The position numbers and the translations under genes are program-made. Below, one piece after another: positions 44,638 to 54,859 of a stretch of DNA of 64,000 nucleotides (its first letter is position 1; every line of letters starts with the position of its first letter). The notes under the pieces are model-generated. The model made no database searches and had not been told where the DNA came from. It saw only the letters and a program-made list of their open reading frames with translations. Source of the stretch: Pseudomonas sp. St316 (lineage in GTDB: Bacteria; Pseudomonadota; Gammaproteobacteria; Pseudomonadales; Pseudomonadaceae); contig NZ_AP021901.1 in NCBI RefSeq assembly GCF_018325905.1, positions 5,766,001 through 5,830,000 of the forward strand, in the 5' to 3' direction.

Positions 44638-45342
44638 TTACTGAAACGCCACCGAGCGCCAGTCAGATGCTTCGATAAAACCGAGCAACTGCGGCGCTTG
44701 TGGCTGGGCGGTGGAGACGAACAGCGAAGCGCCGTAGCCAAACACCGAGGTGGGTCGTTGGAGTTCGGTTTCCAGGGCCTGCATGCATTCGCTGTGGGTG
44801 ACCAGAATCAGGTTGCGGCCGGGCACCTTGTGGGCCAGGGCGTTACGCAGCAGGTCATGTCGGCAATTGGCCAACCAGTCATCGCCCGTGCTGACCTTAT
44901 TGAACATGTACCCTGCCGTCTGGGCCGTGCGCAGCAACGGGCTGTTGTAGAGGTCGGCGTTGTCCAGGCCCAGTTGTTCGAACCGCGCACCGAGGCCCAC
45001 CGCAACGGCACGGGCCCGGTCGGTGATGCCTTCGCGATCGTTCAGGCACGCGGCCTTGGCGTGATCACAGCGCTCGACATGGCGAACCAGCACGATCATC
45101 TCGCCCTTGGCCCAGCCATCGGCCAAGGCCCGGGCGCCGGCAACATTGCCATGGGCCAGGTCCGGCACTGCCGCCGGGCTGAGCAGCCAGAGGGTCAACG
45201 GGATGACCAGCAGCGCCGACGCCAGCACGACCACGGCGTTTTGGTAACGGGCAAAGCGGCGCGTATCGATCGAGCGCCTCAGGCCGAAAAGGCTCAGTCT
45301 CAGTTCCACATCAAGCCGCCCCGACGGCATCCACCCAGTCAT
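44638..45342 (-). CDS. Membrane-anchored histidine phosphatase family protein
   Basis: 234 residues. A single hydrophobic helix at about residues 36-55 ([19 protein letters not shown]) anchors a periplasmic histidine phosphatase domain. Signature parts are [11 protein letters not shown] (RHxE in place of RHG), [16 protein letters not shown] and [12 protein letters not shown] with the second catalytic histidine. Such proteins dephosphorylate small molecules or, in Ais-like members, LPS core phosphate. Operon with the PAP2 gene downstream supports an envelope target. The exact start is uncertain since the ribosome site is weak. Confidence 0.85.
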   Translation of the reverse strand: MTGWMPSGRLDVELRLSLFGLRRSIDTRRFARYQNAVVVLASALLVIPLTLWLLSPAAVPDLAHGNVAGARALADGWAKGEMIVLVRHVERCDHAKAACLNDREGITDRARAVAVGLGARFEQLGLDNADLYNSPLLRTAQTAGYMFNKVSTGDDWLANCRHDLLRNALAHKVPGRNLILVTHSECMQALETELQRPTSVFGYGASLFVSTAQPQAPQLLGFIEASDWRSVAFQ

Positions 45343-45521
45343 TCGATGGCGCGACAGTAGAGAGGCCGACGTGGGCAGGCGGTGAAACCAATGTGAAAAA
45401 AGTCTTCAGATCCAGGTCCCCCCGCCGATACAGCCCTGCTACATGCTCTTGCTGGCTCTTAACAACAACAATCTTCCAGCCTACCGACGATCAAGCAGCA
45501 CAACGTTCCTGGAGGAATTTG

Positions 45522-47441
45522 ATGAATAGCTGGTTTGGCAACATTAGCGTCAACATGAAATTGGGCCTGGGCTTCGGCCTGGTGCTGGTACTGACCTGCC
45601 TGCTGGCCCTGACCAGTTGGACCAGCCTCGGCGGGCTGATCGACCGCAGCAACTGGATGAGCGACATCACCCAACTCAACGCCGGCCTGACCAAACTTCG
45701 AGTTACGCGCCTGCAATACATGTTGACCAACGGTGACGAGACCGCCGCCCAAAACGTGCAAACCACCCTCGATGGTTTCGTGGCGCAACAGAATGCCCTG
45801 CTCAGCAGCTTCAAGAGCCCGGAAAACGTCAAGTTGCTCAAGGAGCAGAGCGCAGTCATCAGCGCCTACCAGGTGTCCCTGAACAAAATGCGCAGTGCCT
45901 ACCGCACGGGCAATACCGCCCGCGATGCCATGGGCGCTAACGCCGAGATCGCCTACAAGCTGATCGAGACCCTGGATTCGGACGTGCGCAAAATGGCCCC
46001 CGGCGATGAGCGTTTCGCCCAGTTCCAGGCCATCACCCAGGCCAAGCAGGACTTCATGCTGGCCCGCTATGAAGTGCGCGGCTACACCGCCAACAGCAAC
46101 GCCGACACCGAACGCCAGGCCGTCACCCAGCTAGACGCCGCCATCGCGTCGCTCAAGCCGCTGAACGAGCATTTCTCCAGCACCCGCCAGGATGAACTGC
46201 GCCAGCTGGAAAACGCCCTCACCCAATACCGCAGCGCCCTGCAGGCCTTCAAGCTGGTAACCGCCGACGCGGTACAGGCACGCAAGGAAATGACTGACCA
46301 GGGCGCGACCATCGTGACCTTGAGCGAGCAGCTGTACCAGATCCAACTCGACCGCCGCGACGCCGAAAGTGCCCAGGCGCGCACCCTGCAACTGGTCAGC
46401 ACCCTGTTGGCATTGCTGGTCGGCGTCATTGCGGCCGTGATCATCACGCGCCAGATCACCGGCCCGCTGCGCGATACCCTGGCCGTGGTCGAGCGCATTG
46501 CCAGCGGCGACCTCTCGCACACGGTCATCGTCACCCGCCGCGATGAACTGGGCGTGCTGCAACAAGGCATCGCGCGCATGGGCGTGACCCTGCGCGACTT
46601 GATCAGCGGCATCCGCGATGGCGTGACCCAGATCGCCAGCGCCGCCGAAGAGCTGTCCGCCGTCACCGAGCAGACCAGCGCCGGGGTCAACAGCCAGAAA
46701 GTCGAGACCGATCAGGTCGCGACCGCCATGCACGAGATGACCGCCACCGTTCAGGAAGTGGCGCGCAATGCCGAAGAAGCCTCTCAGGCAGCCGCCGCCG
46801 CTGACGGCGAAGCCCGTGCCGGCGACAAAGTGGTCAACGAAGCCATCGCCCAGATCGAGCGCCTGGCCAGCGAAGTGGCGCGCTCCACCGACGCCATGAC
46901 CGTGCTGCAACAGGAAAGCGACAAGATCGGCAGCGTCATGGACGTGATCAAGGCCGTGGCCGAGCAAACCAACCTGCTGGCGCTCAACGCGGCTATCGAA
47001 GCGGCCCGCGCCGGTGAAGCCGGTCGTGGGTTCGCCGTGGTAGCCGACGAAGTCCGTGGCCTGGCCCAGCGCACGCAGAAATCCACCGAGGAAATCGAAG
47101 GCCTGGTGGCCGGCCTGCAGAACGGCACCCAACAAGTGGCCGCCGTGATGAACAACAGCCGCAGCCTCACCGACAGCAGCGTGGCCTTGACCCGCAAGGC
47201 CGGCGTCTCCCTGGAAAACATCACCCGGACCGTGTCGAACATCCAGTCGATGAACCAGCAGATCGCCACCGCCGCCGAACAACAAAGCGCTGTAGCCGAG
47301 GAAATCAGCCGCAGCATCATCAACGTGCGCGACGTCTCCGAACAGACCGCCGCCGCCAGCGAAGAAACCGCGGCCTCCAGCGTTGAACTGGCACGGTTGG
47401 GCAATCAGTTGCAGATGATGGTCAGCCACTTCCGGGTTTGA
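45522..47441 (+). CDS. Methyl-accepting chemotaxis protein
   Basis: 639 residues from ATG 45522 ([20 protein letters not shown]), with GGAGGAATTTG upstream; the longer frame from 45393 is rejected. Layout: TM1 (about 13-33), a periplasmic four-helix ligand-binding region (about 35-290), TM2 ([15 protein letters not shown]), HAMP ([20 protein letters not shown]), and the cytoplasmic MA signalling domain with the conserved hairpin ([38 protein letters not shown]). No CheR-tethering pentapeptide at the C-terminus. Ligand unknown. Followed by a terminator hairpin. Confidence 0.95.
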   Translation: MNSWFGNISVNMKLGLGFGLVLVLTCLLALTSWTSLGGLIDRSNWMSDITQLNAGLTKLRVTRLQYMLTNGDETAAQNVQTTLDGFVAQQNALLSSFKSPENVKLLKEQSAVISAYQVSLNKMRSAYRTGNTARDAMGANAEIAYKLIETLDSDVRKMAPGDERFAQFQAITQAKQDFMLARYEVRGYTANSNADTERQAVTQLDAAIASLKPLNEHFSSTRQDELRQLENALTQYRSALQAFKLVTADAVQARKEMTDQGATIVTLSEQLYQIQLDRRDAESAQARTLQLVSTLLALLVGVIAAVIITRQITGPLRDTLAVVERIASGDLSHTVIVTRRDELGVLQQGIARMGVTLRDLISGIRDGVTQIASAAEELSAVTEQTSAGVNSQKVETDQVATAMHEMTATVQEVARNAEEASQAAAAADGEARAGDKVVNEAIAQIERLASEVARSTDAMTVLQQESDKIGSVMDVIKAVAEQTNLLALNAAIEAARAGEAGRGFAVVADEVRGLAQRTQKSTEEIEGLVAGLQNGTQQVAAVMNNSRSLTDSSVALTRKAGVSLENITRTVSNIQSMNQQIATAAEQQSAVAEEISRSIINVRDVSEQTAAASEETAASSVELARLGNQLQMMVSHFRV

Positions 47442-47448
47442 TCATGAC

Positions 47449-47480
47449 AAACGCCCGTTTCCGGTAGGAGGTGGGCGTTT
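47449..47480 (+). terminator. Terminator after the chemoreceptor gene
   Basis: AAACGCCC (47449-47456) pairs with GGGCGTTT (47473-47480) and is followed by TG. A moderately good intrinsic terminator between convergent genes. Confidence 0.65.
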
Positions 47481-47495
47481 TGTGTGAGGCCTGAC

Positions 47496-47915
47496 TCAAG
47501 CGTTCCAGGGGTTGATAACCTCAACACCTGGAAACTCGAAATCCTTTGTATTGCGAGTTGCAATCAGAGCGCCGTGGGTACGGCCAATAGCTGCAATTTG
47601 CGCATCGGCCATGCCTGCCGCCCTCCCCTTGGCCTCGCATGATGCAACAAGGGTTGCGTACTCAACCGCTGCGTGAGCATCGAAGGGCAGGATCCTGCCG
47701 GCAAAATCCTCTTCGAACATTGCCATGGCATGGGACTGGAGTTTTTGCTTGCGCTTGCCGAACGGCAGGCGGGCAATGCCATGAAGAATCTCAGCAACCG
47801 TGACCGCGCAAATGACCAGCTCCATGGCAGGCTGCGAATCGATCCAGGCCAGGACGTTCGCGTCTGGCTCGGCACGCATGAACTCTGAAATAACGTTGGT
47901 ATCGAGCAGTATCAT
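47496..47915 (-). CDS. PIN-domain toxin (VapC/FitB type)
   Basis: 139 residues. The PIN RNase motif is complete: ILLDTNVISE (D4-x-N), MELVICAVTVAEILHGIARL (E), and MADAQIAAIGRTHGALIATR with NTKDF (acidic residues). Closely similar in layout to FitB-type ribonuclease toxins. It overlaps the antitoxin gene upstream by 4 bp (47912-47915), so the two are coupled. Expected to cleave specific RNA when freed from its antitoxin. Confidence 0.93.
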   Translation of the reverse strand: MILLDTNVISEFMRAEPDANVLAWIDSQPAMELVICAVTVAEILHGIARLPFGKRKQKLQSHAMAMFEEDFAGRILPFDAHAAVEYATLVASCEAKGRAAGMADAQIAAIGRTHGALIATRNTKDFEFPGVEVINPWNA

Positions 47916-48157
47916 TCAGAAAGATCCACTGCCTTGGCTTTTTCGTCACGTGAAGGCAGATCCAGCTCAACGCCCCCCAGGTCGCTAAACCTGTTTCTGA
48001 TGCGACTCCCCAATCCTCCCGCAGGGCTGACCGTCGCCAATGCGCGCGCCAAAATCAGACGAGCCTCCTCCTCCATGGAGTGACCGTTGTGAGCCGCAGT
48101 GATACGCAGTTGTTCCTTGATTTGATCATCAAGGTTTCGAATAGTGATGCTGGCCAT
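47912..48157 (-). CDS. Ribbon-helix-helix antitoxin (VapB/FitA type)
   Basis: 81 residues. The N-terminal ASITIRNLDDQIKEQLRITA is the FitA-type Arc/RHH DNA-binding fold (strand then two helices, HSMEEEARLILARAL); the C-terminal part (DLGGVELDLPSRDEKAKAVD) wraps the toxin. First gene of the pair, with a palindromic operator directly upstream that it should bind as a complex with the toxin. Confidence 0.93.
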   Translation of the reverse strand: MASITIRNLDDQIKEQLRITAAHNGHSMEEEARLILARALATVSPAGGLGSRIRNRFSDLGGVELDLPSRDEKAKAVDLSE

Positions 48158-48168
48158 AATGCCTCCGC

Positions 48169-48188
48169 AATCAATGCAATCATTGATT
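48169..48188. promoter_or_regulatory. Operator of the toxin-antitoxin pair
   Basis: AATCAATG-CAAT-CATTGATT is a perfect 8-bp inverted repeat 11 bp upstream of the antitoxin start. Its position and symmetry suit FitAB-type autorepression. Confidence 0.7.
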
Positions 48189-48372
48189 TCAGGCTAGGTC
48201 AAAACCGGCCACGTTGTCCAGCCACGGTGTATCGCCCCTGACGAGCAGAAACAAGCAACGCATCGCCCTTTCGTACAAATCCTCCGCCCTCGTCCTACCG
48301 CCTTTCGTTGCACGCTCCTGTACGGTTTCGCTTGAACAAGCACATTCCGTTCGAATAGGAGATGGACAACTC

Positions 48373-50901
48373 ATGGACGTAAGCGACGACTCACTGCTGC
48401 ATAGGCTCATCGAAGCGCCCATCGGCAAAGACAACACCCGCGCCGATTTCAGAACCGCCCTGCAGCGCATGGGACTGAACTCGGTATTCGACATCATGCG
48501 CATGGGCAAGGCGCAGTTCGCCCTCGAGCTGGGCAAGCACACGGACACCGATGCCGGGCAGGTCTATGACAACGCGGCGTGTTATGCCGGCCAGATCGCT
48601 CGCCTGTATCAGGAGCAGCAAATAGCCTCCAGCGACGCCGGCCAGCGCGTGCGACGCAGCCTGGGCTCGAGCACGCTATCGGAATCCACCCGCTATCAGG
48701 CGCTGTTCAAAGAGAACTGGGATCAGTTCTGCAAGGAAGGCGATATCGCCGCATTCGACTCACCCGTAGCCTATCTGCGGGCGCTGTATCTGTTTGCCGG
48801 GCAGTTGGAAAAAGCCTCCCAGTCCGCCGACAAAATCACCCTGGAACAACGGCGCCAGGATCTCGGGCAGTTGAAAATCAATCGGCAGAGTGCCTTCGTT
48901 ACACAACCGATGCTCGGTATCGTCAACGAAACCTTGCGCAGCCAGATCCAGGCGCACCTGGCAACCAGCGACAAGACCGTCCACGAGGTACTGGCCAGCG
49001 AACACTACCCCTTCTCCCTGCCCTATGACCTGCATCATCACCAATGCCTGCTTGGGCTGGGCGCAGACAAACCGGCCCTCGGCGAATTGAATTATCGGAC
49101 GAGCCTGAAGTTGCCGTTTGCCCCAGGCGACACCGCTTACGGGGTCGTTTCGCAGTTTCGTACCGAGGCGCAAAAGCTGATGTCCGGGCTCAGTCCAGGA
49201 CAGCAGAAACTGCTGCTCGCAGCGCCTGGCCTGGATGCCAACCTCAGTACCCTGAAGAAAAGCTACGGCACTGAAGAGATCAATCGGCTGCATGATCCCG
49301 AGTTCTTCAAGGCCCGCACCGGGCTTGCGACCGAACAGCTCGAGCAACTGCTGGCGCAAGGCATCTATACCCCTCGCACCTCAGCCAACAGTCCAGCGTC
49401 CACGCATTCCAATTATGGTGCCGGGTACATCAACTGGCCGGCCTCGACGCCAGCCCTGGCAATCCTCAAGCCTGGGAATAGCTTTACCAACGCCTCCCGC
49501 GAGCGTTTCGCCCGCCTGCAGCGAATGATCCGGCTGCACCGCTGGAGCGGTATTCCCGTTGCCGAACTGGATACGCTGATCGTCAATGCGTTTCGCGCCG
49601 AAGACAACACAACAATGACGTTCAACAGCAATACCTTGCGCACGCTGGGTGTCTATCGATACCTGAATCAACGCCATGGCATCGCGCCTGAAGAGTTTGC
49701 ATCGCTGCTGCATGACATGCCGACCCGTGCTTGCGGTGAACGGGTTGCGTTGTTCGATCAAGTCTTCAATCACACCCAACTGCTTGAACACCCTCAGGTA
49801 GAAGACCTTGCCATCACGGACCTCAAGACCTTCAGCTATCTCAGTGCCGGCCTTGGGCTTGCCATCACGCAGGATTCGCTGTTGTTGCTCGCCAAGCAGA
49901 CCGAGAAACACCTCTCATCGTTGAAACATGATTTATCCACTGTCTCGTCACTCTATCGCCAGGCCCGTATCGCGCGGATGTTCGGGCTCACGCCCTTGGA
50001 ATGCACAAGACTGGCTCATTTACTGGGCGGGGAACATTTCTGCAAAACCTTGGTGACCGGGTCACTGCACACGTTTAAATCCATGGCGAGCGCCGACATT
50101 CTCGATGTGCTGATGGCATTGGATTGGGCCGTCGGCTGGCTCAGGCAAAACAACCGCGATGTGCTGCAATGGTGTCGCCTGTTCGACACCGCGGAAAATG
50201 ACTTGCCGCTGAATCAGAACCTGGAACAGCGCCTGGCGATACGGCTGGCGGATGCCGACCTTGCCGATGAGCGACGCCTGGTGGAAACCCTGCTGCACGA
50301 CATGGCGGACGTGTCTGCCGAATACGTTCCCGCCGTGCTGCTGATGGCCGACACCAGCGCCATGGCGATTGTCGAGGCCATCAAGGCCTCGCCGGGAAAA
50401 ATGCCGTCCCTGTTGGCGACAGTGCTTCGCGCGGCCCAGGCATGCCATGGATTGCACCTGGGTAGCAGCACGCTCCAGCAGTTGCTGAGCAAGCCAAAGT
50501 GGCTGACCTCCAAGAGCCCGGGAACGTTGACGCCGCACACGCTGTACCTGCTCGAACGCTTCAGTCACTGCGCTCGCCATCACGCACAGTCAGAAGAAAA
50601 CCTGCTGCATTACTTGCACCTTGCCAACCAGCGTACGCAGGACCCGGAGGAGGATGCCAACAGCCTGCTGGCCAGGCTGCTGGACTGGAGCACCGACGAA
50701 GTGAGCTGCCTGACTGCGCAGTTGCAGCACAAACGCGCCACATCAATGGAAGTCGTGGATTGGGTCATGCGTTGCCAGGCGTGCTGCCAAAAAACCGGGC
50801 TATCGGCCAGCATCCTACTCAAGGCAACCGCATTGAACGCCGACAGCGCGACCTCGGACTGGAAGACCGTCGGTGAAGCACTGATCGCGGCCTGCCACTG
50901 A
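48373..50901 (+). CDS. Tc insecticidal toxin A component, N-terminal half (TcaA-like)
   Basis: 842 residues. With the next gene it makes a split TcA, the pore-forming translocator of ABC-type Tc toxins. Features matching TcaA/VRP1 proteins are AFDSPVAYLRALYLFAGQLE (the SpvA/VRP1 segment near residue 120), EVLASEHYPFSLPYDLHHHQ, and INWPASTPALAILKPGNSFT with the helical shell that follows (RLQRMIRLHRWSGIPVAELD). ATG 48373 has TAGGAG about ten bases upstream; the open frame to 48214 lacks one. First gene of a four-gene operon, 35 bp before the second half. No signal peptide, as usual for Tc toxins. Confidence 0.88.
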   Translation: MDVSDDSLLHRLIEAPIGKDNTRADFRTALQRMGLNSVFDIMRMGKAQFALELGKHTDTDAGQVYDNAACYAGQIARLYQEQQIASSDAGQRVRRSLGSSTLSESTRYQALFKENWDQFCKEGDIAAFDSPVAYLRALYLFAGQLEKASQSADKITLEQRRQDLGQLKINRQSAFVTQPMLGIVNETLRSQIQAHLATSDKTVHEVLASEHYPFSLPYDLHHHQCLLGLGADKPALGELNYRTSLKLPFAPGDTAYGVVSQFRTEAQKLMSGLSPGQQKLLLAAPGLDANLSTLKKSYGTEEINRLHDPEFFKARTGLATEQLEQLLAQGIYTPRTSANSPASTHSNYGAGYINWPASTPALAILKPGNSFTNASRERFARLQRMIRLHRWSGIPVAELDTLIVNAFRAEDNTTMTFNSNTLRTLGVYRYLNQRHGIAPEEFASLLHDMPTRACGERVALFDQVFNHTQLLEHPQVEDLAITDLKTFSYLSAGLGLAITQDSLLLLAKQTEKHLSSLKHDLSTVSSLYRQARIARMFGLTPLECTRLAHLLGGEHFCKTLVTGSLHTFKSMASADILDVLMALDWAVGWLRQNNRDVLQWCRLFDTAENDLPLNQNLEQRLAIRLADADLADERRLVETLLHDMADVSAEYVPAVLLMADTSAMAIVEAIKASPGKMPSLLATVLRAAQACHGLHLGSSTLQQLLSKPKWLTSKSPGTLTPHTLYLLERFSHCARHHAQSEENLLHYLHLANQRTQDPEEDANSLLARLLDWSTDEVSCLTAQLQHKRATSMEVVDWVMRCQACCQKTGLSASILLKATALNADSATSDWKTVGEALIAACH

Positions 50902-50935
50902 CCTCCACCCCCTCTTCGACATTCAAGGATTGAAT

Positions 50936-53900
50936 ATGACCGTTGCCCTTAAAAAGCAGCTTGATGAACACCTGCGCGATGCACAGTTGGCGTTCTACCT
51001 GCACAAGGTCGTGCCCAATAACGCCACGACAATGAACCTGAAGCTCAAGACGGCCCAGGACCTCTACGAATACTGGTTGCTCGACGTGCTGGTCAGCCAG
51101 GATGTGCCCACCACGCCTGTGGCGTGCGCCATTGCCAGCCTGCAGCAATACATCCATCGCATCCTGTTGAACCTGGAGCCCGGTTACGACTCGGACGACA
51201 TAAGCGCCGAACACCTGCGCACGTGGCGCAACGAGATGCATCAGTATCCCACCTGGGCGGCCCATCAAAAGCTGCTCTATTTTCCCGCCACGTATCTGGA
51301 GCCATCGCTCAGGGCCAACAAGAGCGACAACTTCCGGCAACTGGAAAACGACCTCAACCAGCATCGGCTCCAACCCGAAGCGGTTCAGTCGGCAGTCTTG
51401 GCATACCTGAGCCGACTCGAAGAAGTCGCCAACCTGAATATTCTCAATGGCTACGTCGACGGCGAGGACCTTGCCAACAGCACCTATTACTTCATTGCCA
51501 AATCAAGGTCCGAGAACACCTACTTCTGGCGTTCCCTGGACATGGCTCAACGCCCCCTCGACGGTACCCCGCCGCAATCGCCCGCAACCCCACCCAAGCT
51601 TGACTCGCCGGCCCCATACGCCTGGTCGGACTGGGAAAAAGCCGACGTGCCCATCCCCGACAGCGCGGCCGAACACTCGATACGGCCGGTCTGGTTCAAC
51701 AATCGCCTGTTCGTCATATGGGCAGAATGCATCCACCAGGATCCGGCCACCCGCATTGCCCACGTGGACTCCAGCACAACCCAGCCAGGCCCCAGTGCTC
51801 CGCTGTTGCGCCTGAGCCTGTGTTACAAAAAACAGGATGGCAGTTGGAGCACCCCGCGTGTTTGCCTGCAAGGTTATTGCCAGGACAAAGCGCTGCGAGA
51901 CAAGGACGTGCAAGCCATCAAGCCGCTGTTGGGTAGCGTTGCAACACACCAGCGCAAAGGTTCGCACCACTTACTCTTTCTCGCGTTGTGTGTCAGGGGC
52001 TACCAGGCCGACTCGGCCAGCCACTTCATTTTCATTGAATCGACTCGCATCGATAAAAACCTCGGCCACGCAGTTGACCGTTCAGACACAGCAAAAGCAC
52101 CAGGGGCCAAAAAGTACCTTCAGTACCCAAGCGCTGAGCAAGCGCTTCTGGACAGCAGTGCCCATCGCATTCAAGCAAAGGTCCCCCTGCAAGCGAAAGA
52201 AGAGACGCCGGCCACTGATGTCTACGCCAGTGCACAAGGCACGCTTGCTGTCACCGATGTCTACTCCAGCACGCAAACCGAGGCCGCAGCCACTGGCGTT
52301 CATCGCGACACAAAAGACGCGAGTGCTGTAACGGCAACGCAAACGGGTATCTCCTTGGGACAGGATCCTCCCGCCAAGCGCCTCACACCCGACATCACCT
52401 ACGTGACGTCAAGCCTGGGCACCAGCCAACTGCTGGACTTTTCCAACTCCGCGATCAGTGACAGCGACGCCAAAGACCAACCACGCCAGCCGATCAGGTT
52501 GAACACCGTGTTCGCCGCCGAACTGATCCGGCGAACCGAAAACAGCCTGGATGAACTGTTCGATTGGGAGACGCAACACCTGCCGGAACCCGGCTTGCCA
52601 GGTGCTCCCAGCACGCGGATGGACTTCCATGGGGCTTATGGTCGTTACTTCACAGAGCTATTTCTCTACGTACCTTGGTTGGTCGCCGAGCGGTTGAGCA
52701 GCGAGCACCGCTACGAGGAGGCCGAACGCTGGCTGCGCCATGTCTTCGATCCGGGGCGTGGGAGTGATGGGTGCTGGAAGAGTGTTCCGTTGGTCGGCAC
52801 CCACACCTCTGCCTATGCCGATCAGGCCCCCCACGACCCACACCAGATTGCCCTCAGTCATCCGGTGCACTTTCGCAAGGCCCTGTACTTTCTTTACCTG
52901 GATATCCTGATCAACCGTGGCGACGTCGCCTACCGCGAGCAGACCGCCGATAGCCTGAGCGAGGCAAAGCTATGGTATGTGCGAGCACTGGACCTGTTGG
53001 GGCCACGTCCAGTCGTGCAGCCGGTCGATCAGTGGAGCACCATCAGCCTGCAAACGTTGAGCGAAACAACCAACAAACACCTGCGCGCATTTGAACGATC
53101 ACTGGCCCGCTCAAGCGCCACCCCCACGTTGCTGATTCGTGAAGACAGTTCACCGCCCAACTTGCCGAGCGTCGACAGTCCGCAGCTGCGTTTGCCGTTC
53201 AACCCCGAGTTGCTCAAGCGCTGGGACATGACCGAAAGTCGCTTGTACAACCTGCGGCATAACCTCGATATCGCCGGCAAGCCGCTGCATTTGCCGATAT
53301 TCGCGACTGCATCGGACCCTCGCGCCTTGTCCGGCGCCAACGCCCTGAACATCCCGGGCCATGCCGCACAAGACCTGCCGGACGCACACCTTGCGCACTA
53401 TCGTTTCACGGTCATGCAGAGTAAGGCCCTGGGCGCGGTTGAAACCCTCAGCCAGTTCGGCGCCACGCTGCTATCGCTGATCGAACGCAAAGAACAAGTG
53501 CAACTGCAGGAGCTTCAACAACAGCAAGCCTGGGACCTGGCTAAAATCACCGTCGACCTGCAACGCCAGGCGTTGAACATCGACCGTCATAACCGCCAGG
53601 CGCTGTTGGCCAGTAAAGCGATCATCCGGAACCGGGCCAGCCACTACCATCACTTGCTGGAGCAAGGCATCAGTGAGGCCGAGCGCCAAGCCAGTCACCT
53701 GTACCTGCGCAGCGGCGCATTCGAGCTCGATGCATCCCGCGCCCAGGTCGTGGCGGGCGGACTCATGGTGACGCCGAACATTTTCGGCTTCAGCAATGGC
53801 GGCTGTCGCTGGGAAGGTGCGCTGCACGCGACCACGGCCCTCGCCCAAGGCGCCGCCGTCGCCCATCGGACCTCGGCGGCCCATCTCGACCGTACGGCGC

Positions 53901-54859
53901 AGTTCAGTCGTCGCCGGGAAGAGTGGATCCTGGCTCGCCACCAGGCCCTGCTCGAGCTGAACCAGATCGATGCACAACTGGCGCATTTCGCCGAGCAGGA
54001 AACGGCCACGCGCCTGCAACTACGCCTGGCCGAATCGAGCCTGAGCCAGGCCAAGGCCCACTACGATTTTTTCAGCAAGCGCTTTACCAAAACGCAGTTG
54101 TACCAATGGTTGAACAGCCAATTTGCCACGCTCTACCGCCAAGCCTACGACGCCACACTGGCGCTGTGCCTGGCCGCCGAAGCCTGTTGGCAATATGAAT
54201 TGGCGGACTTCAACAGGCGCTTCATTCAACCCGGCGGCTGGAATGCAACCTATCGAGGGCTCGGCGCGGGCGAGCAGTTGAAACTGAACCTGTTGAACAT
54301 GCAGGCCGAGTACTTGCGAGCTAACGTGCGCGAGCTGGAAATTCGCAAGACGGTATCGCTGCGTCAGTTGAAGCGCAAAACCGCCACCAGCACGATCAAC
54401 AAAGACTGGGCACCGCTTCACGCCGACCTGATGGCAGGACAGTGCGAATTCGAGCTGACCCACGAGCTGTTCGAAGACGACTACAAGGATCAGCAGCATT
54501 ACCTGCGACGCATCAAAACCATCAGCGTCTCCTTGCCGGCCATCGTCAGCCCTTATGAAAACATCCGGGCCACGCTGACCCAGACGGCCAGCAAAGTGTT
54601 GCTGTCCCCAAAGGGCCCGGCCCTGGAAAGCCACCGCGCCAACCAGCAGATCGCGCTTTCCACGGGGGTCGACGACAACGGCCTGTTCACCCTGGGCTTC
54701 AACGATGAACGCTACCTGCCCTTCGAGTACACCGGGGCTGTCTCCACCTGGTGCCTGACCTTCCCTAACCCCGAAGCCCAAAAGGAGCTGCTTGAGTCGC
54801 TGACCGACATCATCGTGCACGTGAGCTACACGGCCAGGGCCGGCGGAGGTTCGCTATGA
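50936..54859 (+). CDS. Tc insecticidal toxin A component, C-terminal half (TcaB-like)
   Basis: 1307 residues from ATG 50936 (AAGGA seven bases upstream). It begins in the TcA ABC-toxin N region (LKKQLDEHLRDAQLAFYLHK), continues with the neuraminidase-like receptor part (WSDWEKADVPIPDSA, VRPVWFNNRLFVIWAE-like), a spacer rich in repeated A/T/V-DVYASAQGT units (about 405-470), and the pore-forming coiled coil (LQQQQAWDLAKITVDLQRQA). It ends in the TcB-binding domain (about 1100-1307) with LPFEYTGAVSTWCLTFPNPE. Stop overlaps the next start by 4 bp. Split A components of this kind are known in Photorhabdus and Yersinia. Confidence 0.9.
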   Translation: MTVALKKQLDEHLRDAQLAFYLHKVVPNNATTMNLKLKTAQDLYEYWLLDVLVSQDVPTTPVACAIASLQQYIHRILLNLEPGYDSDDISAEHLRTWRNEMHQYPTWAAHQKLLYFPATYLEPSLRANKSDNFRQLENDLNQHRLQPEAVQSAVLAYLSRLEEVANLNILNGYVDGEDLANSTYYFIAKSRSENTYFWRSLDMAQRPLDGTPPQSPATPPKLDSPAPYAWSDWEKADVPIPDSAAEHSIRPVWFNNRLFVIWAECIHQDPATRIAHVDSSTTQPGPSAPLLRLSLCYKKQDGSWSTPRVCLQGYCQDKALRDKDVQAIKPLLGSVATHQRKGSHHLLFLALCVRGYQADSASHFIFIESTRIDKNLGHAVDRSDTAKAPGAKKYLQYPSAEQALLDSSAHRIQAKVPLQAKEETPATDVYASAQGTLAVTDVYSSTQTEAAATGVHRDTKDASAVTATQTGISLGQDPPAKRLTPDITYVTSSLGTSQLLDFSNSAISDSDAKDQPRQPIRLNTVFAAELIRRTENSLDELFDWETQHLPEPGLPGAPSTRMDFHGAYGRYFTELFLYVPWLVAERLSSEHRYEEAERWLRHVFDPGRGSDGCWKSVPLVGTHTSAYADQAPHDPHQIALSHPVHFRKALYFLYLDILINRGDVAYREQTADSLSEAKLWYVRALDLLGPRPVVQPVDQWSTISLQTLSETTNKHLRAFERSLARSSATPTLLIREDSSPPNLPSVDSPQLRLPFNPELLKRWDMTESRLYNLRHNLDIAGKPLHLPIFATASDPRALSGANALNIPGHAAQDLPDAHLAHYRFTVMQSKALGAVETLSQFGATLLSLIERKEQVQLQELQQQQAWDLAKITVDLQRQALNIDRHNRQALLASKAIIRNRASHYHHLLEQGISEAERQASHLYLRSGAFELDASRAQVVAGGLMVTPNIFGFSNGGCRWEGALHATTALAQGAAVAHRTSAAHLDRTAQFSRRREEWILARHQALLELNQIDAQLAHFAEQETATRLQLRLAESSLSQAKAHYDFFSKRFTKTQLYQWLNSQFATLYRQAYDATLALCLAAEACWQYELADFNRRFIQPGGWNATYRGLGAGEQLKLNLLNMQAEYLRANVRELEIRKTVSLRQLKRKTATSTINKDWAPLHADLMAGQCEFELTHELFEDDYKDQQHYLRRIKTISVSLPAIVSPYENIRATLTQTASKVLLSPKGPALESHRANQQIALSTGVDDNGLFTLGFNDERYLPFEYTGAVSTWCLTFPNPEAQKELLESLTDIIVHVSYTARAGGGSL

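Noticed and set aside
46131..47429. A 432-codon minus-strand frame opposite the chemoreceptor gene
   Set aside because: Shadow of the conserved signalling domain; Gly/His-rich antisense product without any motif.
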